DNA from: Faecalicoccus sp. | Lineage (GTDB): Bacteria; Bacillota_I; Bacilli_A; Erysipelotrichales; Erysipelotrichaceae | Assembly (NCBI GenBank): GCA_017941505.1 | Contig: JAGAWH010000179.1 | Span: 1 to 16,117, forward strand | Length of the DNA stretch: 16,117 bases | Reading direction: 5' to 3' | Part shown: positions 11,585 through 16,117 of the stretch, piece by piece | Position numbering within the stretch: position 1 is the stretch's first letter | Layout of the letters: each line of letters starts with the position of its first letter | Program-made: the position numbers and the translations under genes | The notes under the pieces: generated by a model | What the model saw: only the letters and a program-made list of their open reading frames with translations | What the model was told of the DNA's origin: nothing | Database searches by the model: none

Positions 11585-13015
11585 TTACTTGTTGAATAAA
11601 TCCTCTGAAGAACCCATATCCCGAATGACAATTTTAGAAGCATCGACTTGATCTTTTTTATTCTGTTCATCCGATCTTGTGGCAAGCTTTCCATCTAACT
11701 GTTTACGAACACTTTGAGCTCTTAGATCCGCAATCTTTAAATATGTATCAAAAGCTATCTTGGATTTTTCAGCATTAAAGTATCCTTTTGGATCTTTCTT
11801 GATATACGGAACAATCAGATCATATACTCTTTTGGCTTCCTTTTTAAATGCACCGGATTCAATCACATCCATCACTTTTGACATGTCTTTATGATATTCA
11901 TTTCGGTAATTTTCATCCGATACGATCCAGCTCCACATCGGGCGGTCTTTTTCATCCACGATTCCAAGCGGTGAGTCGATACCAATATTCACCATATCGG
12001 TGCTGTCATTCACTACTCCATGTACCGCAGTTTTCGGGAACGTTCCAAAGCTGATATCATAATCCCATGGCAGTATGGATAATTTTCCATCATGCTCATA
12101 TAAACAGTAATTGTGGAGCATCAATCCTGTATAGCTGTCATAATTTACTAAATAATTGTGAATCGCAAAATATTGGATAATTTCTTTTGTCTCCAGATAT
12201 TTTTCTAAATCCTTCTTCTCAGAAAGAGCTTTTAAAGCACGGATTACTTTTTGGCGTGTATCTTCATATTCGGTCGTCTGGGCATTTTCAAATATGTCCG
12301 GATAGCTTTCTTCTTTGTCGTCTTTATATTTCAAATCCGCTCCACCATCGCTGTTGTGGGCCAAACTGTTTCCTTCAAAAAGACTTTCCATCTCTTTATC
12401 ATCTAAGCACATATCGCTATCTTCCGGCTTATAGAGTGTTCCTTTGCCCTTTGCGATGCGGTCAAGGAAGCTGTTTCCAGGCTCTTCAAGAGCGGTATAA
12501 AGACCCTGAACTTCACCGTTTACCTTTAACCACGCAAAGGAAGCTAAAGGTGCCTTGACTCCCATCTGATTGAATAACCAATAAGCCATATATTCTTTCA
12601 TTGCGGTTCCATCTGAAAAGTTGTTCTGCAGGTTCAGCTTATCTAATCCGTGGTAAGTCTTTCCGTTTGTATACTTACCGAAGTCGATTCCATAGCTGAA
12701 TTTATCTTTACCGGCACTTACGGGAAGATAGAGACTGGAATTGCCCTTTGTATGGAAGGCCACATCTTCTATCTTTTCTCCATCGATTGTAACAGTTACT
12801 TTATATTTGGTCTTATCCTTGGGATTTTTCATCTGATCGGCTCTGTCTTTTTTAGACATCGTGATATCTATGGTATGGACTTTGGTCGTATCAAAAATCA
12901 AATCTTCATACGATTTATTGCCGGATACTTTAGATGCACTGGCACAGCCTAACATAACTACCATCGACATCAACATCGCCAGCATCAGCGATACTATCTT
13001 TTTCGTTTTCAACAT
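11585..13015 (-). CDS. CotH-family kinase-like lipoprotein
   Basis: A 476-residue predicted surface lipoprotein: signal MLKTKKIVSLMLAMLMSMVV, lipobox MLGC, lipidated Cys24. The rest is a CotH kinase domain with FHTKGNSS (87-94), KLNLQNNFSDGTAMKEYMAY (126-145), LYKPED (194-199), HNYLVNYDSY (286-295) and the metal/catalytic ILPWDYDISFG (314-324). CotH of Bacillus is an atypical spore-coat protein kinase; related domains occur on secreted proteins of gut and cellulosome-bearing Bacillota. The substrate here is unknown, and an extracytoplasmic location raises the question of the phosphate donor. ATG 13015 has GGAGAGGAG 8 nt upstream; an in-frame GTG at 13024 overlaps that site and is less likely. 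It lies 26 bp after the GNAT gene, probably in one transcript, ended by a strong terminator. Confidence 0.88.
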   Translation of the reverse strand: MLKTKKIVSLMLAMLMSMVVMLGCASASKVSGNKSYEDLIFDTTKVHTIDITMSKKDRADQMKNPKDKTKYKVTVTIDGEKIEDVAFHTKGNSSLYLPVSAGKDKFSYGIDFGKYTNGKTYHGLDKLNLQNNFSDGTAMKEYMAYWLFNQMGVKAPLASFAWLKVNGEVQGLYTALEEPGNSFLDRIAKGKGTLYKPEDSDMCLDDKEMESLFEGNSLAHNSDGGADLKYKDDKEESYPDIFENAQTTEYEDTRQKVIRALKALSEKKDLEKYLETKEIIQYFAIHNYLVNYDSYTGLMLHNYCLYEHDGKLSILPWDYDISFGTFPKTAVHGVVNDSTDMVNIGIDSPLGIVDEKDRPMWSWIVSDENYRNEYHKDMSKVMDVIESGAFKKEAKRVYDLIVPYIKKDPKGYFNAEKSKIAFDTYLKIADLRAQSVRKQLDGKLATRSDEQNKKDQVDASKIVIRDMGSSEDLFNK

Positions 13016-13041
13016 AGTTATCACTCCTCTCCGTTTTTCAT

Positions 13042-13569
13042 TTATGAAAAATTGTATTCATATAAACTGAAAGCCGGAATATCTTTAATTCCTACTTCCA
13101 AGTCAACATCTCCGACATAATGGAAGCCATTTTTTTCAAATAGCGATCTTGCGGGAATATTGTTGGGAATCACATCTAGCCGAATTGCCTTAAAGCCTTG
13201 CCTTTTTGCGCAGTTAATACAGAAGCGAATAATTTCAGAGGCAATTCCCTGCCGCTGGGATTTGGGATGTATTGCCAGGGCATGGATAACCATATAAGAA
13301 CCATCGCTTAAATCTTTACTCCATTGTCCTTTATGAAAGGCTCCCTGCGGCTTGTTAGTTAGCGCAAAAGCACCATAAGTAGTTTCATCGATTGTATAGA
13401 TATATTGCGCTCTTGCCTTGATCTGCTGTTCTACACTTTCTTCATTTGGATATACCTGATAGATCCATTGAGGATAGTTCGCATGGTTAGTCAGCCAATA
13501 CGCCACATCATCATAGAATCGTCCGGTATCTTCAATATCGTATTCGTGACACTTTCTGATTTCCGTCAT
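13042..13569 (-). CDS. GNAT family N-acetyltransferase
   Basis: A 175-residue acetyl-CoA-dependent acyltransferase. The acetyl-CoA motif A is visible as HALAIHPKSQRQGIASEII (about 95-113) with the RQGIAS pyrophosphate-binding turn. It is followed by IRLDVIPNNIPARSLFEKNGF (about 129-149), the standard motif B with its aromatic-glycine ending. The N-terminus (MTEIRKCHEYDIED) is a normal GNAT first strand. The acceptor cannot be named: RimI-like, antibiotic and small-molecule acetyltransferases share these motifs. GGGAGG lies 7 nt before the ATG. It precedes the CotH lipoprotein gene by 26 bp with no terminator between, so co-expression is likely although a functional link is not evident. Confidence 0.87.
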   Translation of the reverse strand: MTEIRKCHEYDIEDTGRFYDDVAYWLTNHANYPQWIYQVYPNEESVEQQIKARAQYIYTIDETTYGAFALTNKPQGAFHKGQWSKDLSDGSYMVIHALAIHPKSQRQGIASEIIRFCINCAKRQGFKAIRLDVIPNNIPARSLFEKNGFHYVGDVDLEVGIKDIPAFSLYEYNFS

Positions 13570-13689
13570 ACTATTTCCTCCCTTTTTGGTTTATATATTA
13601 GTTATTTACGTTTTTCTTCACTGTCATACTAACAGGCTTCCTATCACAACAATGTCACACAGGATATTTAATTCAGATAATGCATTAAT

Positions 13690-13720
13690 AAAAAAAGTAA
13701 AGCTGATTCAAGCTTTACTT
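13690..13720 (-). terminator. Terminator of the ATPase-type regulator gene
   Basis: AAGTAAAGCT (13695-13704) pairs with AGCTTTACTT (13711-13720) around a 6-nt loop. The minus-strand exit is a run of seven T, and it begins 7 bp after the stop of the gene at 13727. Confidence 0.8.
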
Positions 13721-13726
13721 CATGCG

Positions 13727-14662
13727 TTAATTCCCTTTTAAGTAATACCCTTCATTCTCTTTAAATGATACAAAATGATTTAATTTTTCTAAACTGCCTT
13801 GAATTATATCTTCTGTTAAAGATTCATCATACTCCCTGACAAGTTGGAGAATTTCAGACAAACTTAATCCGGGATGATAGACGATTATATCTAACAGAAA
13901 TAAATCCAACTTGGATAACGTTTGGTCTATATATGGGCTTACCGGATCATTTACTAAAATAATAGATAGGTCACTTGCGATATAATTCATATTTGGAAGA
14001 GACAACTTGAAGAAATTCTCAGTTGGGTTAAATACAGGCTTCTTATCCGATAATTCGTAAGCTTCTTGAATTCTGGGTATTCCGGTTCCAAAATTTTCAA
14101 TATAGCCAAGTTTGTTGAATATATTTACCAATCCCGGATTTCTATAGGTTTGTACACCATCGAAGATATCCTTTAGACTTGCCCTATATATACCTCCGGG
14201 ATTTGTGATCTTGACCTTATGATCATAAAATTCCACTTTTATGTTGGAAGGAATGGAGTAATCAGCATGGCAAAACGCATTGAGAATTCCTTCTCTTAAG
14301 GAAGCTCCCGGATAAGAAAGCATTTCTTTTCGTTTAAAAGATCTTCCATCGATAATAGCTGAAACATCATTGTATCTTGAAGCATGTTCCAGCACATCTT
14401 CAAGAATTTTTACCAGTGATCCTTTATAAGTTACTTTCACAATAAAATTCATATGTTTGTCATATGCGGCAAATTTAACTACAATAGGATTCTGGTCTGA
14501 CATAAGCTGAGCTAAATTGGTATAGTATCCGTCTTTATTGATGAATCCAAATGATTTTAATTGTCGGCGAGTATAACCAATATGATTTTCTTTACAAATT
14601 TCAAAGAATTGTTTAAAGGTCAGCTTTTGTTCTCTCGATATTTCACTTTCAAAATATTTCAT
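13727..14662 (-). CDS. ATP-binding regulator with HATPase_c_4-type domain, lacking the N-terminal AlbA_2 domain
   Basis: A 311-residue protein matching the latter two-thirds of the AlbA_2/Schlafen-type ATP-binding regulators (usually about 450-500 residues). The first 100 residues (FINKDGYYTNLAQLMSDQN, 40-58) are the linker region that normally follows AlbA_2. A GHKL-like ATP site follows: SLREGILNAFCHADYS (121-136, Glu124, Asn128, His132), ITNPGGI (152-158), RNPGLVNIF (174-182) and FGTGI (191-195). The C-terminus (about 245-308) looks like a winged helix. These proteins are often annotated as transcriptional regulators, with poorly known roles. A clear AAGGAGG 9 nt before the ATG and an in-frame stop just upstream show this short form is the translated one. 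No AlbA_2 remnant is visible upstream. Confidence 0.78.
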   Translation of the reverse strand: MKYFESEISREQKLTFKQFFEICKENHIGYTRRQLKSFGFINKDGYYTNLAQLMSDQNPIVVKFAAYDKHMNFIVKVTYKGSLVKILEDVLEHASRYNDVSAIIDGRSFKRKEMLSYPGASLREGILNAFCHADYSIPSNIKVEFYDHKVKITNPGGIYRASLKDIFDGVQTYRNPGLVNIFNKLGYIENFGTGIPRIQEAYELSDKKPVFNPTENFFKLSLPNMNYIASDLSIILVNDPVSPYIDQTLSKLDLFLLDIIVYHPGLSLSEILQLVREYDESLTEDIIQGSLEKLNHFVSFKENEGYYLKGN

Positions 14663-14764
14663 TTAATATTATCCTCCTTAATTTCTTATACGAAGATAAT
14701 CGGAGTTGGGTGAAATAAATATGCAAACTGGATTTTAATAAGTTGAAAATCCGTCTTTAACTTG

Positions 14765-14803
14765 AAAAAAAGAGACTCTGGAATCAAATCCGGAGTCTCT
14801 TTT
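14765..14803. terminator. Terminator downstream of the lipoprotein genes
   Basis: AAAAGAGACTC (14768-14778) pairs with GAGTCTCTTTT (14793-14803), and three inner pairs (one wobble) extend the stem to 14 bp around an 8-nt loop. The minus-strand exit has seven T. The plus-strand exit TCTCTTTT also gives a short T tract. It lies about 75 bp after the stop at 14878. Confidence 0.82.
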
Positions 14804-14877
14804 ACACGGAAACATGATTAACTTATTCTTTACAAGTGAAGCGATTTACTGAAAAAGTACAATAATCAGATTTATAC

Positions 14878-15798
14878 TTATTTAGGTCTAGCATAATTTT
14901 CATAATCAAAGAACAAATATGGTCCTTGTGCATCTTCCCCAAAGTTTAAAAAATAATCCGCTACATTACTTCCTTCAGACTCTGGGAAAAACATTAATAC
15001 AACATATAATACATCTGCATCTTTATCGTTGTTTTTACCTGACTTCCACGTAATAGGAATTGCAGAGGAATCCACATACCACGTGCCAGTTCCATCCAGA
15101 GAAAAACTAAATGCCATATACGAGAATTCATCCATTGGTTTTGTCATTTCCCACATAGAATATGAAGTCACTATTTTCTCGATATCCGCTTGTGTATATT
15201 TCTCGATATTTTTATAGGTTTCATCAGAACTTCTGCTCAAGTCAATTATACTTTGGACGTAGTTACTTGGAACAGTCTTCTCATATAATTGAACGGTCAC
15301 CGGGCTTTCATCAATAAGCTTATAAACTTCTGCTATTTGAATATTTTCTCCACTGGAAATCTCTGTCGCATAGTCATCTACACACTTAATTACGCCTGCT
15401 TCACAGGAATCACATTTTTCTAATTCCTTGTCATTTTGATATGCTTTTATACCATATATATCTGAGAACTGATACGCTTTATCATTAGAATTTGTAAAGT
15501 CTATGATTATAACAATTCCATCCTTTTCTCCAGCACCAGTTATCAAATTATCCGGAAGAAATCCCCATCCGCTGAAAGAAGCAGCTGTATTATTTTTGTA
15601 AGTCGATTCAAGCCCATACCGATTCATTGCAGTGTTGATAATATACTCATTATAATCATAACTTTGCTCTGTCTCAGATTCTTCATTTGTTATCGATTTC
15701 TCTGAACCGATAGAGCCGGAACCTTCACCAGAACTACATGCTGTCATATGTAGAGTCATTAAAACCAACATTAGTGAAATTAATAGTCTTCTTTTCAT
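14878..15798 (-). CDS. DUF5067-type lipoprotein with a C-terminal DGTG module
   Basis: A 306-residue predicted lipoprotein. The signal MKRRLLISLMLVLMTLHMTAC gives lipidated Cys21, followed by a Ser/Gly/Glu-rich spacer (22-47). The central part (about 75-175, GIVIIIDFTNSNDKAYQF, then EISSGENIQIAEVYKL) resembles the DUF5067 beta-sandwich found in Bacillota lipoproteins. Three cysteines (129, 132, 139) lie in its middle. The C-terminal part (about 198-275) has IEKIVTSYSMWEM, DEFSYMAFSFSLDGTGTW and ITWK, aligning with the partial protein encoded just upstream (IEKELTSYTFWEL, FTFKNDGTGQL, FTWT). Ligand and function are unknown. It follows that gene by 39 bp, forming a tandem pair of relatives. Its terminator is at 14765-14803. 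Confidence 0.8.
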   Translation of the reverse strand: MKRRLLISLMLVLMTLHMTACSSGEGSGSIGSEKSITNEESETEQSYDYNEYIINTAMNRYGLESTYKNNTAASFSGWGFLPDNLITGAGEKDGIVIIIDFTNSNDKAYQFSDIYGIKAYQNDKELEKCDSCEAGVIKCVDDYATEISSGENIQIAEVYKLIDESPVTVQLYEKTVPSNYVQSIIDLSRSSDETYKNIEKYTQADIEKIVTSYSMWEMTKPMDEFSYMAFSFSLDGTGTWYVDSSAIPITWKSGKNNDKDADVLYVVLMFFPESEGSNVADYFLNFGEDAQGPYLFFDYENYARPK

Positions 15799-15837
15799 AT
15801 CATCGCTCTTTTCTTGACTAGAATGTTACATTATAAA

Positions 15838-16117
15838 CTATTTAACGGGAGAAAAATGACATCCATTGCCACTATTAACTATATATGAACCATCAGAATC
15901 TTCTTCATAAGTGAATTCAACTTCAGAACCATCATCAGAATATGTAATCTTTATAGTATCTTTGTCAGTTATTGTCCAGGTAAAGTCATATTTTTCAACT
16001 TCGAACAATTGTCCTGTTCCATCGTTCTTAAATGTGAAATTGGAATAATAGTACTCATCTGTTGGATCTATCAATTCCCAAAATGTATAAGAAGTTAGTT
16101 CTTTTTCTATTTTCTGC
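15838..16117 (-). CDS. C-terminal part of a DGTG-module lipoprotein-type gene (cut by window edge)
   Basis: The last 92 codons of a gene whose start lies beyond 16117; the frame stays open to the edge. The visible part reads QKIEKELTSYTFWELIDPTD, then YYSNFTFKNDGTGQLF, KYDFTWT, KITYSDDG, and ends NGCHFSPVK. The first stretch aligns closely with residues 198-240 of the neighbouring 306-residue lipoprotein, while KYDFTWT is shared with the small lipoprotein at 9584-9934. A TTG at 16074 could be mistaken for a start, but homologous residues continue upstream of it, so this is a truncated view and not a 78-residue protein. By analogy it is probably a secreted lipoprotein, but the signal peptide is outside the window. 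Confidence 0.75.
   Translation of the reverse strand, partial: QKIEKELTSYTFWELIDPTDEYYYSNFTFKNDGTGQLFEVEKYDFTWTITDKDTIKITYSDDGSEVEFTYEEDSDGSYIVNSGNGCHFSPVK

Noticed and set aside
14663..14877. Remnant of an AlbA_2 domain upstream of the ATPase regulator
   Set aside because: Minus-strand frames in this gap are interrupted by stops and a terminator, and none shows AlbA_2-like residues.
16072..16074. TTG as the start of a 78-residue protein
   Set aside because: The frame stays open to the window edge, and its upstream residues align with the neighbouring lipoprotein, so the gene is truncated by the window.

Overview
The window reads as a chromosomal stretch from a low-GC Gram-positive anaerobe (Bacillota). 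The evidence is AT-rich intergenic DNA with strong AGGAGG-type ribosome binding sites, lipoproteins with classical lipoboxes, a CotH-family lipoprotein, a methionine synthase whose reactivation domain is a separate gene, and a chorismate mutase-prephenate dehydratase whose ACT domain resembles the Lachnospiraceae-type protein. I cannot decide between Lachnospiraceae and a neighbouring group such as Erysipelotrichaceae.

Layout: (1) 182-2204: a DJ-1/PfpI-family protein (minus), a DUF308 membrane protein (plus) and a Cof-type HAD phosphatase (minus). The last two overlap tail to tail by 108 bp. (2) 2246-7904: a sulfur amino acid block with cysK on minus and metF, a MetH-reactivation protein and metH as a tightly coupled plus-strand operon. 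Between the two arms lies an orphan 115-residue gene, bracketed by a perfect 28-bp direct repeat. One copy of the repeat carries the cysK -35 box and the other lies upstream of the metF promoter. (3) 7932-9520: a complete tricistronic hipB-hipS-hipT toxin-antitoxin operon. It has a near-consensus promoter, a predicted leaderless first gene, and three evenly spaced 18-bp palindromic operators. (4) 9584-10273: a small lipoprotein and a small two-TM protein with a Cys-rich tail. (5) 10446-13569: pheA (plus), converging on a bidirectional terminator with a GNAT acetyltransferase-CotH lipoprotein pair (minus). (6) 13727-16117: an ATPase-type regulator lacking the N-terminal domain usual in its family, then two tandem related lipoprotein-type genes, the last cut by the window edge.

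How the genes work together: CysK makes cysteine from O-acetylserine and sulfide. MetF makes 5-methyl-tetrahydrofolate, MetH uses it with cobalamin to methylate homocysteine, and the small protein between them is expected to reactivate oxidised MetH using SAM. The HipBST module is the main defence or dormancy-like system. HipT is a HipA-type Ser/Thr kinase toxin, HipS corresponds to the detached N-terminal domain of HipA, and HipB is the DNA-binding autorepressor. Three genes (9584-9934, 14878-15798 and 15838-16117) share a small 'DGTG...FTWT'-like module, which points to a locally expanded lipoprotein family. No tRNA, rRNA, CRISPR array, transposase or riboswitch was recognised.
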